Shown here one piece after another: positions 9,229 to 16,867 of a stretch of DNA of 64,000 bases. Origin of the DNA: Hymenobacter cheonanensis. GTDB taxonomy: Bacteria > Bacteroidota > Bacteroidia > Cytophagales > Hymenobacteraceae. The stretch covers positions 186,001-250,000 of the forward strand of contig NZ_JAUQSW010000004.1 of assembly GCF_030581075.1 (NCBI RefSeq), in the 5' to 3' direction. Numbering within the stretch: position 1 is the first letter of the stretch; every line of letters starts with the position of its first letter. The notes beneath the pieces are model-generated. The model had not been told where the DNA came from. It did not search any database and saw nothing but the letters and a program-made list of their open reading frames with translations. The position numbers and the translations under genes were made by a program.

Positions 9229-9263
9229 ATAGAAAAGGCCCGCTCGTGCGGGCCTTTTCTATT
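9229..9263 (+). terminator. Rho-independent terminator after secA
   Basis: A perfect 15-bp stem (AATAGAAAAGGCCCG with CGGGCCTTTTCTATT) and a 5-base loop, 20 bases after the secA stop. Confidence 0.9.
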
Positions 9264-9310
9264 GCTGGCTGGTGCAAGGGTATATTCACTGAATAAACCC
9301 GGCAGATTAA

Positions 9311-10777
9311 ATGATTCGACAGCTGTTTATCCTCTTTGCGTCAGCAGTACTGCTGCTGGCTGGGCTAGCGGCGCGGGCACAGGCCCCGGCCTGGCAAGAC
9401 ATAGAGCCGCTGCCGAATTATAACATAGATGCTACCGCTGCTGCGGCCAGTGGGGATGTGTATCTGGCGGGCACGCTCCTGCACTATGCCGATGATGGAA
9501 ACGCCGACCCCGTAAGGGGCCCAACCTACCTGGGCAGCAACGCTTTTGTAGCTAAATGGAGCGCCGCTACCCGGCGCATAGCCTGGCTGGTGCCAACGGG
9601 TACCGCTTACGAAGACTACGCCACTGCCCTTGCTGTTAAAGGGGACACGGTGTACGTAGCAGGTTCCTTTTTGAAGGAAACCGAGGGGTTTGGCCGCCCG
9701 CTGAAAGCTATCGGTGACCGCGACGTATTCGTCACCCGTCTCATCGACCACGGCTCCCGCGCCACTGTCGACTGGACGCAGCAGCTAGGGTATCTGAACA
9801 GTCATACGACAGTTAGCTTCTTAACGCTGAGCGGCTCGGCGCTCTACCTGGCCGGCAACAGCCAGACCCATCTGGATAGCCTCAGCGCTAAAACCGGCAA
9901 AAGCGTGCCGCACGGCTATACGTTCGTGGCTAGGGTAGCCGCCAACGAGGCCACCGGAGCCATCAATTGGCGCCGCACCTGGCCCACCGATGTTGACTAC
10001 CACGCGCTGGTGGGGCTAGCGGCCCAGCCGGGCAAAGTGTACCTGGCCACCACTACCTGGCAGCAAACGCCCCCGCGCACCCAGCCCCTGGAAGGTGCCC
10101 ACCAGGAAGGCGCGTTGCCGCACAACGCCGACTATCGCCTGCACCTTACCCAGCTCAGCGACCAGGGCCAGGCCTGGCACCTCGACTGGACCCGCACCGA
10201 AGCCGGGGCCGCTACCGGCCTGGCCGTGGCGGGGGCGGCGCTCTACGTACTGGGCCGCGAAGATGCCGACCGTGCCTTCGAGGCCCCGCATCAGCCGGCC
10301 GTGGCTCCCGCGGCATCGGGCGATATGTTCTTGGCTAAGCTCTCGCTGGCTAACCCCGCCGCCCCGCCGGTGTGGGTGCAGCGCCTGCCCGGCAGCGGCT
10401 TCGACGAAAATAGCATCCTGAAGGCCGTGGCCGTGCGCGGCGAGCGGGTGTACGTGGGGGGTACTTTTGGCAGCCCGCAGCTAGCGCTGGGCCCCTGGCT
10501 GCTAACCAATGCCAAGCCGTACTCAGGAGGAGAGCGCAATTTGTTTGTGGCCCAGCTCACCGACTTCGGGGCTAGCAGCCGCTTTGATTGGGCCCAGCGC
10601 ATGGGCAACGAAAACTATGCCCGGCTGCGGGCATTCGCGCTGGTGGGCGCACGGTTATATGTGAACGGCCACTACCAGGGCTATCACGGCCAGCCGGTAT
10701 TGCTGGGCGAGCAGCAGTTTTTACTGCGCAACGACCACGAAGTATTGTTGCAGGGCTGGCTGCCGGTGGGCAACTAA
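9311..10777 (+). CDS. Secreted seven-bladed propeller (SBBP-like repeat) protein without sorting domain
   Basis: A 488-residue exported protein of unknown role. Residues 1-23 are a signal peptide ending RAQA. The rest is built from seven copies of a repeat of about 60 residues with the pattern W-x-(Q/R)...A-L-A-V-x-G-x-x-(V/L)-Y-(V/L)-x-G-x-(F/Y). Examples are ALAVKGDTVYVAGSF, FLTLSGSALYLAGNS and VAVRGERVYVGGTF. This is the SBBP beta-propeller style. The same repeat occurs in the protein encoded on the opposite strand at about 17-18.6 kb, but here the C-terminus stops right after the last blade, with no type IX sorting domain. How it is retained or released is therefore unclear. No enzymatic residues are apparent. 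It is preceded by the secA terminator, so it has its own promoter. Confidence 0.8.
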   Translation: MIRQLFILFASAVLLLAGLAARAQAPAWQDIEPLPNYNIDATAAAASGDVYLAGTLLHYADDGNADPVRGPTYLGSNAFVAKWSAATRRIAWLVPTGTAYEDYATALAVKGDTVYVAGSFLKETEGFGRPLKAIGDRDVFVTRLIDHGSRATVDWTQQLGYLNSHTTVSFLTLSGSALYLAGNSQTHLDSLSAKTGKSVPHGYTFVARVAANEATGAINWRRTWPTDVDYHALVGLAAQPGKVYLATTTWQQTPPRTQPLEGAHQEGALPHNADYRLHLTQLSDQGQAWHLDWTRTEAGAATGLAVAGAALYVLGREDADRAFEAPHQPAVAPAASGDMFLAKLSLANPAAPPVWVQRLPGSGFDENSILKAVAVRGERVYVGGTFGSPQLALGPWLLTNAKPYSGGERNLFVAQLTDFGASSRFDWAQRMGNENYARLRAFALVGARLYVNGHYQGYHGQPVLLGEQQFLLRNDHEVLLQGWLPVGN

Positions 10778-10863
10778 AAGCCGAGGCTACGCCTGGGTAG
10801 CTGCCTGGCCCGCTGAGCGCTATCGGCCCGCTCGCTACCGGATGCCTCTGCCCGTGCCCGCCG

Positions 10864-10871
10864 TACCTTTG
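10864..10871 (+). promoter_or_regulatory. Candidate deoC promoter -7 box (TACCTTTG), 4 bases before the ATG
   Basis: Exact TAnnTTTG match. Because transcription normally begins about 5-8 bases after this box, the deoC mRNA would start at or next to its ATG, that is, be leaderless. No -33 TTG is obvious upstream. Confidence 0.5.
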
Positions 10872-10875
10872 CCCC

Positions 10876-11544
10876 ATGCCCAACCTCGCCGCTACCTTCG
10901 ACCACACCTTGCTGCGGCCCGACTGCACCGAAACCCAGATAATTCAGCTTTGCCAGGAGGCCCGGCAGCACGGCTTTGCCAGTGCCTGCGTGCCGCCGTG
11001 CCACGTGGCGCTGGCCGCCCGCGAGCTTAGCGGCGCGAGCGTGGCGGTGTGCACGGTTATCGGCTTTCCGCTCGGGTATAGCAGCAGCCGGGTCAAGTTT
11101 CGGGAAGCCGAAATAGCCCTGGCCGAGGGCGCCACCGAGCTGGATGTAGTGCTGAACGTGTCGCTGCTCAAATCGGGCCAGCTCGACGCCGTAAAGGCCG
11201 AAATTGAAGACCTCGCTGACCTGGCCGACGTGCACGACGCCCTGCTCAAGGTCATCATCGAAACGGCCCTGCTGAGCGAGGAGGAGATGGAAACGGCCGC
11301 CAGGCTCTGCGCCGAAGCCGGCGCCCACTTCGTGAAAACCAGCACCGGCTTTGCCAGCCGCGGCGCCTCGGTGGCCGATGTGGAGCTGCTGCGCCGCGTG
11401 CTGCCCGCCGGGGTGCGCATCAAGGCGAGCGGCGGCATCCGCACCCGCCAGCAGGCCCTGGCCATGCTGGCCGCTGGCGCCGACCGCCTGGGCACGTCTA
11501 ACAGTTTGGCTATTTTGCAGGAAGATGAAAATGCGCCTTCGTAA
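10876..11544 (+). CDS. deoC: Deoxyribose-phosphate aldolase
   Basis: DeoC cleaves 2-deoxyribose-5-phosphate to glyceraldehyde-3-phosphate and acetaldehyde in deoxynucleoside catabolism. The 222-residue protein matches the short bacterial form. The Schiff-base lysine is K154 in HFVKTSTGF. The second active-site lysine is K183 in IKASGGIRT. The acid Asp is D90 in ELDVVLNV. The DHTLL motif at the N-terminus is also typical. The start ATG directly follows a promoter-like box. A lipoprotein gene begins 20 bases before this gene ends, in another frame, so the two are translationally coupled although their functions look unrelated. No other nucleoside-catabolism gene (deoA, deoD, cdd) is nearby. Confidence 0.95.
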   Translation: MPNLAATFDHTLLRPDCTETQIIQLCQEARQHGFASACVPPCHVALAARELSGASVAVCTVIGFPLGYSSSRVKFREAEIALAEGATELDVVLNVSLLKSGQLDAVKAEIEDLADLADVHDALLKVIIETALLSEEEMETAARLCAEAGAHFVKTSTGFASRGASVADVELLRRVLPAGVRIKASGGIRTRQQALAMLAAGADRLGTSNSLAILQEDENAPS

Positions 11545-12115
11545 CGCCGTGTTATTCTTGAGTTTGCCGCTGTTGGCGGCCTGCGCGGCTACCTCTCCGG
11601 CCGCCCCCGCTGCCCGCGCCCAAACGCCGGCCGACACCACCCGCAAGCCCGTGCCGGCTAGCCCCACCGAGGATGTGGCCAAGTATCGGCCCGTGTTTGC
11701 GGCGCCTGCGCCTGCTGGCCCTGCAGCGGCTGGCTTGCCCCGGCCCGCTAGCCCCACCGCGCCCACTAGCCGGCCCGCGGCCATCCCGCCGCCCACCAGC
11801 CACGTGACGGCGCAAGTGGAGCAGCGCCTGCGCGACCAGGCCTTCACCAACCAGAACGTGAAGTACGCCAGTGGCTTCCGGGTGCGGGCCTACCTGGGCC
11901 TGGAGCGCGACCAGGTGATGAATATTCGCCGCCAAATCATCAGCCGCTACCCCGACGAGACTGACTATATTACCTTCAAGCAGCCCGTGTACCGGCTCTA
12001 TGTAGGCGACTACCTCACCAAGCTCGACGCCGCGCGCGGCCTGGCCCGGGTGCGGCAGTTTGTGCCGCGCGCCGAACTCGAGCCCATGCAGGTGCTGCTG
12101 AATAAGGTACCGTAG
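11525..12115 (+). CDS. SPOR-domain lipoprotein
   Basis: A 196-residue predicted lipoprotein. The N-terminus has a hydrophobic signal (AVLFLSLPLLAAC) ending in a lipobox LAAC with the lipidated cysteine at residue 19. A long Ala/Pro-rich linker (about 20-95) follows. The C-terminal 80 residues (FRVRAYLGLERDQVM..., YRLYVGDYLTKLDAARGL) look like a SPOR domain, which binds denuded septal peptidoglycan. Similar small SPOR lipoproteins are common in Bacteroidota. The start at 11525 (MKMRLRN) overlaps the end of deoC by 20 bases; an alternative ATG at 11531 would overlap by 14. The frame is open further upstream inside deoC, but that part is a shadow of deoC. It is followed by a degenerate palindromic repeat. 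Confidence 0.8.
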   Translation: MKMRLRNAVLFLSLPLLAACAATSPAAPAARAQTPADTTRKPVPASPTEDVAKYRPVFAAPAPAGPAAAGLPRPASPTAPTSRPAAIPPPTSHVTAQVEQRLRDQAFTNQNVKYASGFRVRAYLGLERDQVMNIRRQIISRYPDETDYITFKQPVYRLYVGDYLTKLDAARGLARVRQFVPRAELEPMQVLLNKVP

Positions 12116-12137
12116 CGAACCATATAAAAAAAGGAAC

Positions 12138-12239
12138 GTCCTGCTCATCTGGCGTCCGCTTGCCGAAGCAGCTCGCTCGTGCCGCTAGGGTCACTACCGT
12201 ATCGATGCGAGCGAGAGGCGTCACTGCGTCCAGCAGGAC
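12138..12239. repeat. Degenerate copy of the intergenic palindromic element family
   Basis: Outer arms GTCCTGCT and AGCAGGAC pair, and inner arms CTCGCTCG and CGAGCGAG pair. Sequence between the inner arms (CTAGGGTCACTACC) and the right inner arm (GCGAGCGAGA) resembles the centre and right arm of the intact copies near 26.3, 30.5 and 60.4 kb. The outer stem has decayed and the conserved GAAGCATCT is reduced to GAAGCAGCT. It lies between two co-directional genes. Confidence 0.6.
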
Positions 12240-12258
12240 AATAAGTTAGGATTGTGTT

Positions 12259-13437
12259 ATGCTTGATACCTTAAAATCCCGCGCCGCGGCGCTAGCCCCC
12301 GAGCTGTCGGCCGTGCGCCGCCACCTGCACGCCCACCCCGAATTGTCGTTCAAGGAAACCGAAACCTCGGCTTTTGTGACCAAACAGCTGCAAGCCATGG
12401 GGCTGGCCCCCTACGCCGTGGCGGGCACCGGCGTGGTGGCCCTCATCGAGGGGCAGCCGGGCGGGCCGGTAGTGGCCCTGCGCGCCGACATGGATGCGCT
12501 GCCCATTCAGGAGCTGAGCGAGGTCGAGTATAAGTCGCAAAACCCGGGCGTGATGCACGCCTGCGGCCACGATGTGCACACCACCTGCCTGCTAGGGGCT
12601 GCCCGCCTGCTCACCGAGCAGCGCGCCAACTTCCGGGGCACGGTAAAGCTGATTTTCCAGCCCGGCGAAGAATTGCTGCCCGGCGGCGCCTCGCTAATGA
12701 TAAAAGACGGCGTGCTCGAAAACCCCGCCCCGGCCGAGGTGCTGGGCCAGCACGTGTTTCCGCGCCTGCCGGTGGGCCAGATTGGCCTGCGGCCGGGCCG
12801 CTACATGGCCAGCACCGACGAGCTGTACCTGCGCATCAAGGGCCAGGGCGGCCACGGCGCCATGCCCGAGCTTAACCTCGACCCGGTGCTGGTAGCGGCC
12901 CACCTTATTGTGGCCGCCCAGCAGATAGTAAGCCGCCGCGCCAACCCTAAAATGCCCTCGGTGCTAAGCTTTGGCAAGGTCATCGCCAATGGCGCCACCA
13001 ACGTCATCCCCGACGAGGTGTACATCGAAGGCACCTTCCGCACCCTCGATGAAGCCTGGCGCGACGAGGCCCACCGGCACCTGCGCCAGCTCTGCGAGGG
13101 GCTGGCCGCCAGCATGGGCGCCGTGTGCGAGCTGGAAATCCGCCGGGGCTACCCCTGCCTCGACAACAACCCCGCCGTGACGGCCCGCGTGCGCGCCGCC
13201 GCCGAGCAGTACCTGGGCGCCGAAAACGTGATTGAGCTTGACCAGTGGCTGGCCGCCGAAGACTTTGCCTACTTCTCGCAGGCGGCGCCGGCCTGCTTCT
13301 ACCGCCTCGGCACCCGCGCCGCCGATGGCCGCTTTGCCGCCTCGGTGCACACGCCCATCTTCAATATCGATGAGCAGGCCCTGAGCCTGGGCGCGGGGCT
13401 TATGGCCTGGCTTACCTTGCAGGAGCTAGGGGGCTAG
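12259..13437 (+). CDS. M20-family metallo-amidohydrolase (N-acyl amino acid / hippurate hydrolase type)
   Basis: A 392-residue cytoplasmic peptidase-fold enzyme that hydrolyses N-acylated amino acids. The metal-binding and catalytic motifs are visible: RADMDALPIQE (about 75-85), HACGHDVHT (about 98-106; Cys-His as in the IAA-amino acid/hippurate hydrolase subgroup), FQPGEE (about 134-139) and a late HTPIFNIDE. The central GGHGAMP loop marks the dimerisation lid. Length is standard for this group. No signal peptide is present. Exact substrate cannot be assigned. It starts just after the degenerate palindromic element and stands alone; the next gene is an outer-membrane protein 45 bases downstream, possibly co-transcribed. 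Confidence 0.9.
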   Translation: MLDTLKSRAAALAPELSAVRRHLHAHPELSFKETETSAFVTKQLQAMGLAPYAVAGTGVVALIEGQPGGPVVALRADMDALPIQELSEVEYKSQNPGVMHACGHDVHTTCLLGAARLLTEQRANFRGTVKLIFQPGEELLPGGASLMIKDGVLENPAPAEVLGQHVFPRLPVGQIGLRPGRYMASTDELYLRIKGQGGHGAMPELNLDPVLVAAHLIVAAQQIVSRRANPKMPSVLSFGKVIANGATNVIPDEVYIEGTFRTLDEAWRDEAHRHLRQLCEGLAASMGAVCELEIRRGYPCLDNNPAVTARVRAAAEQYLGAENVIELDQWLAAEDFAYFSQAAPACFYRLGTRAADGRFAASVHTPIFNIDEQALSLGAGLMAWLTLQELGG

Positions 13438-13482
13438 TCGGCTCTTAATCAATTTACTGCCTGGCATTATTATTCCTGATTT

Positions 13483-14307
13483 ATGCGTTATCTGCTACTG
13501 GCCGGCCTGCTACTGGCAGCTTCGGCTGCCGCTGCCCAAACTACCCGCACGGTGCAAGCCACCGAGCTATGGCCGGAGGCCCAGGGTGAGCTAGCCCTGC
13601 AAAACGGCGATTACCTGCTGCTAGGCCTGCGCGGCGAGCGTTCGCAGGCCGATAACTCTTACACGAACAACAACCGCAGCCTGGGCTTCAACGCTTACCG
13701 GCTCATGGCGGGCTACGAGCATTTCTGGAGCCCGGCCTGGAGCGTGGGCGGCACGCTGCGCCTCACCGGCGGCCCGGGGCAGCTCAACCTGCTGGTACCC
13801 GAGGTATTGCTGCGCCACCGCTCGCCCATTTTCGGGGGTATCACCTTTGGCCAGCGCCTGAGTGTGGAACGGCTGTTTTTCGTTAATACCCAAACCGCGG
13901 CGGGCATTGAGGGCCAAACGTGGACGCGCCTGCGCCTGGACCTCGAAAAGCTGCTGCCCCTGGGTACCGAGGCCGCCGGCCTGGCCCTGCGCCCGCGCCT
14001 GAGCTACGAGGCCAGCACCCACCTGCGCCTGCAAAAAGCGGCCGGCGACCCTGACGAGCGCACTATCCAGTTTACCAGCCTGCGGGGCGAGCTAGGGGTG
14101 CGCGTGTCGCCGAGCTTTGATTTTACGCCGTGGTTTGCCTACCAGACGAGCTATGGAACGTCTCTACCCCAATATGATAATAATGGGAATCAGGTGCGGG
14201 GCGGGAAGTACAACGACGTATACCCTACGGTGGGGCTCGACCTGCGCTACACCCTGCTGCCAGCCGGCGGCAAAGCTGCCCGGCAGCAGCTGCCCACGCA
14301 ACACTAA
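13483..14307 (+). CDS. Predicted outer-membrane beta-barrel protein (DUF2490-like)
   Basis: A 274-residue exported protein. Residues 1-18 are a signal peptide (LLLAGLLLAASAAAAQ). The remainder alternates polar and hydrophobic residues with many aromatic-terminated strands (for example WSVGGTLRLTG, FGQRLSVERLFF, LRPRLSYEAS, VGLDLRYTLL), as in small 10-14-strand barrels. The pattern resembles the DUF2490 group, whose function is unknown. It does not end in the classical aromatic residue; a short charged tail follows the last strand. Its 45-base distance to the amidohydrolase suggests joint transcription but no functional link. Confidence 0.7.
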   Translation: MRYLLLAGLLLAASAAAAQTTRTVQATELWPEAQGELALQNGDYLLLGLRGERSQADNSYTNNNRSLGFNAYRLMAGYEHFWSPAWSVGGTLRLTGGPGQLNLLVPEVLLRHRSPIFGGITFGQRLSVERLFFVNTQTAAGIEGQTWTRLRLDLEKLLPLGTEAAGLALRPRLSYEASTHLRLQKAAGDPDERTIQFTSLRGELGVRVSPSFDFTPWFAYQTSYGTSLPQYDNNGNQVRGGKYNDVYPTVGLDLRYTLLPAGGKAARQQLPTQH

Positions 14308-14527
14308 GGCAAATATGATGTCAAATTGGCATCAAATAAAAATATCTAAAACACTTTTAATTTCGTTGAAAGGCATTTATTAGGGAATTTAACTCGGTTG
14401 AGTTGGCTGGTTGATGTAGCGGCGAAGACATTTTGTCGTTATAAACAGTCCGGCATAAAATTTAAGGAGTACTGGTAGCGCTGCCCGTCAGGCGGTTCGC
14501 TGTTAACCTAAACATCTTCCTTTTATC

Positions 14528-14974
14528 ATGTCTGCCCTTTTGTATAATAACCGGCCTGCCGTTCGCCCTACCCGCGCCTTCAACTCCATGCTGAGCGAGC
14601 TGCTGCGTGATGCCCAGCCGGCCACTCCCCAGCCTTCGACCTCTTTCGTGCCCGCCGCCGACATCTTCGAAACGGCCCAGGGCTTTGAGCTGCACCTGGC
14701 CCTGCCGGGCGTGGCTAAGGATGCCGTGAGCATCGACTTCCAGGACAACCAACTGGTAGTAACCGGCAGCCGCCCCGCCCCGGCCACCGAGGGCGAAGAC
14801 GCCCCCAAGCTGCGCCGCGTAGAAACCCGCTTCGGCGAGTTCCGCCGCACCTTCCGCCTGCCCGAAACGGTGAACGTGAAAGCCATTACGGCCGAACTGG
14901 CTGATGGCCTGCTGCGCGTAACGCTGCCCTTCGACACCGAGAAAGTAACCAAGCAGCACATCGAAGTGCGCTAG
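14528..14974 (+). CDS. Small heat-shock protein, Hsp20/alpha-crystallin family
   Basis: A 148-residue ATP-independent chaperone that holds unfolding proteins. The alpha-crystallin domain occupies about residues 40-135, starting PAADIFETAQGFELHLALPGV. It has the family GVL-type signature as ELADGLLRVTLP near the end and a short C-terminal tail EKVTKQHIEVR. The AT-rich 220 bases upstream carry the promoter region, but I see no CIRCE element (TTAGCACTC-N9-GAGTGCTAA), so control by HrcA is not supported. A terminator follows directly. Confidence 0.92.
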   Translation: MSALLYNNRPAVRPTRAFNSMLSELLRDAQPATPQPSTSFVPAADIFETAQGFELHLALPGVAKDAVSIDFQDNQLVVTGSRPAPATEGEDAPKLRRVETRFGEFRRTFRLPETVNVKAITAELADGLLRVTLPFDTEKVTKQHIEVR

Positions 14975-14983
14975 GCCGCTCCC

Positions 14984-15019
14984 GACCAGAAAGGCACCCA
15001 CCGGGTGCCTTTTTTGGTC
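14984..15019 (+). terminator. Rho-independent terminator after hsp20
   Basis: Stem GACCAGAAAGGCACCC with GGGTGCCTTTTTTGGTC around a 4-base ACCG loop; the run of Ts lies within the 3' arm. Confidence 0.8.
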
Positions 15020-15199
15020 CGGGGTTTGTACAGAATCGGGCGGCACGCAACCGTTGCGCACTAGCCAGGCTCTTTTTTGCGTTGAGGCTGCGAAAAAGTA
15101 AACTCTTTGTTATTTTCGCGGGTACTAAATAGGGAGCCGCCTGGTGGCCGTGCTCCGTTTGCTGTTTCTTTCTTCCTTTCTCTTTTTAACTCAACCCCA

Positions 15200-16708
15200 A
15201 TGCAAGCTAAACAAATGATGCTCGGCCTCTTGACTTCTGCCGTACTCGGTGGGGGCGTGGCCGTGGGGGGATACAAGCTGCTGGAATCCGAGCCGGGCAA
15301 CGTGGCTCAAACGACGGTGGCTTCCGACCCCCAGGTTCGTTATACTTCGGCCATGCGTAGCAGTGCCTACGCCGCGCCCGAAGGCCTGAATTTTGTAGCC
15401 GCCGCCGCTGCTACCACGCCGGCCGTAGTGCACGTAATGACGGAGTACAAGGCTGAGCCCCAGCAGCAAAGCCGGATGCAGATGGACCCCTTCCTGCGCC
15501 AGTTCTTCGGCGACCAGTTTGAGGGCCGGCAGCGCGAGCCGCAGGGTGGGGGCGAAGGCTCGGGCTCGGGCGTGATTATTGCCGCCAACGGCTACATCGT
15601 GACGAATAACCACGTGATTGACAAGGCCTCGAAAATCACGGTGGTGCTCGACGACAAGCGCAAGTACGACGCCGAGCTGGTGGGCGCCGACCCCAGCACC
15701 GACCTGGCCGTGCTCAAGGTAAAGGCTGATAACCTGCCGTTTATCAAGTATGGCAACTCCGATGATGTGAAAGTAGGCCAGTGGGTGCTGGCCGTGGGCA
15801 ACCCCTTCAACCTGAACTCGACCGTAACGGCCGGCATCATCTCGGCCAAGGGCCGCAGCATCGGCATTCTGGCCAAGGAGCAAAATGGCATGGGCGTGGA
15901 GTCGTACATCCAGACCGACGCCGTGGTGAACCCCGGCAACTCGGGCGGCGCCTTGGTGAACACCAACGGCGACCTTATCGGCATCAACTCGGCCATCTCG
16001 TCGCACACCGGCTCGTTTGAAGGCTACGCTTTTGCCGTGCCCAGCTCCATCGTGAGCAAGGTGGTGGATGACCTGCTGAAATACAAAGTGGTGCAGCGTG
16101 CCCTGCTAGGGGTGCGCATCCAGGAAGTGGATGCCCGCCTGGCTTCGGAGAAGAAGCTCAACACCCTGAACGGCGTGTATGTGCAGGGCCTGGGCGAGAA
16201 AAGCTCGGCCGCCGCGGCGGGCCTGAAGGTGGGTGACATCATCACCGACATCAACGGCATTCCGGTGAACACGGCTTCGCAGCTGCAGGAGCAGGTATCG
16301 CGCTTCCGCCCCGGCGATAAAATCAAGGTGAACTACCTGCGCGGCGCCAATAAGGAAGCCACGACGGCCACGCTCTACAACGCCTCAAACACCACGGCCG
16401 TGGTGAAAGAGCTGCCCGCCGAGGCTGCCATTACGTACGAAGGCGCCAAAATAACCCCGGTAAATGCGCGGCTGCAAAACCTGCTCGGCATTGAGGGCGG
16501 GGCCCAGATTACGGGCATCAAGGGCAGCAACTTCAAGGAAACCGGCATGGCCGACGGCTTCATCATCACGCGCATTGATAAGAATGCCGTGCGCAAGCCG
16601 GGCGATGTGCAAGCCTTCCTCGACGAGGCCAAGGACAACTCGGGCGCGCTCGTAGAGGGCGTGTATCCCGATGGCCGCAAGGCCTTCTACCCCATCGGCC
16701 GCGAGTAG
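15200..16708 (+). CDS. HtrA/Deg-family periplasmic serine protease with two PDZ domains
   Basis: A 502-residue trypsin-like protease/chaperone for periplasmic quality control. An N-terminal hydrophobic segment (MMLGLLTSAVLGGGVAVGG) acts as signal or anchor. The catalytic triad is H138 (VTNNHV), D168 (STDLAV) and S248 (NPGNSGGAL). PDZ1 begins near LLGVRIQEV (about 310-395). A second, more divergent PDZ starts near LLGIEGGAQITGI (about 420-500). The ATG at 15200 was chosen because the protein then begins with the signal segment; the upstream in-frame codons read through the untranslated leader. It follows hsp20 in the same direction, but a terminator separates them. Confidence 0.93.
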   Translation: MQAKQMMLGLLTSAVLGGGVAVGGYKLLESEPGNVAQTTVASDPQVRYTSAMRSSAYAAPEGLNFVAAAAATTPAVVHVMTEYKAEPQQQSRMQMDPFLRQFFGDQFEGRQREPQGGGEGSGSGVIIAANGYIVTNNHVIDKASKITVVLDDKRKYDAELVGADPSTDLAVLKVKADNLPFIKYGNSDDVKVGQWVLAVGNPFNLNSTVTAGIISAKGRSIGILAKEQNGMGVESYIQTDAVVNPGNSGGALVNTNGDLIGINSAISSHTGSFEGYAFAVPSSIVSKVVDDLLKYKVVQRALLGVRIQEVDARLASEKKLNTLNGVYVQGLGEKSSAAAAGLKVGDIITDINGIPVNTASQLQEQVSRFRPGDKIKVNYLRGANKEATTATLYNASNTTAVVKELPAEAAITYEGAKITPVNARLQNLLGIEGGAQITGIKGSNFKETGMADGFIITRIDKNAVRKPGDVQAFLDEAKDNSGALVEGVYPDGRKAFYPIGRE

Positions 16709-16727
16709 TCGCTAGCCGCTGTTTCGC

Positions 16728-16764
16728 AAAAAAGCCCCCGCCAGCTACTGGCGGGGGCTTTTTT
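16728..16764 (+). terminator. Rho-independent terminator after the HtrA gene
   Basis: A 17-bp perfect stem (AAAAAAGCCCCCGCCAG with CTGGCGGGGGCTTTTTT) and a 3-base loop. The symmetrical A/T flanks allow function on both strands, and the next gene is convergent. Confidence 0.92.
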
Positions 16765-16770
16765 GTGGCT

Positions 16771-16863
16771 GTCAAATTTCCAGCGGTCAGGGCTGGCCGT
16801 CCTGATAAGGTCAAGGGCACCGACACAGACAAGCCGTCAAATTTCCAGCGGCTACGGCTGGCC
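16771..16863. repeat. Pair of 28-bp direct repeats between convergent genes
   Basis: GTCAAATTTCCAGCGG at 16771-16786 recurs at 16836-16851, and in both cases continues, after three variable bases, into a G/C base and GGCTGGCC. The unit spacing is 65 bases. No gene lies between. It sits between the HtrA terminator and the stop of the convergent propeller gene. Confidence 0.75.
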
Positions 16864-16867
16864 TGTG

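Noticed and set aside
14308..14527. CIRCE heat-shock operator upstream of hsp20
   Set aside because: The TTAGCACTC-N9-GAGTGCTAA pattern is not present; the AT-rich stretch contains no clear inverted repeat of that type.
16771..16863. Attachment site of an integrated element
   Set aside because: Direct repeats are just 65 bases apart with no integrase or cargo between them.
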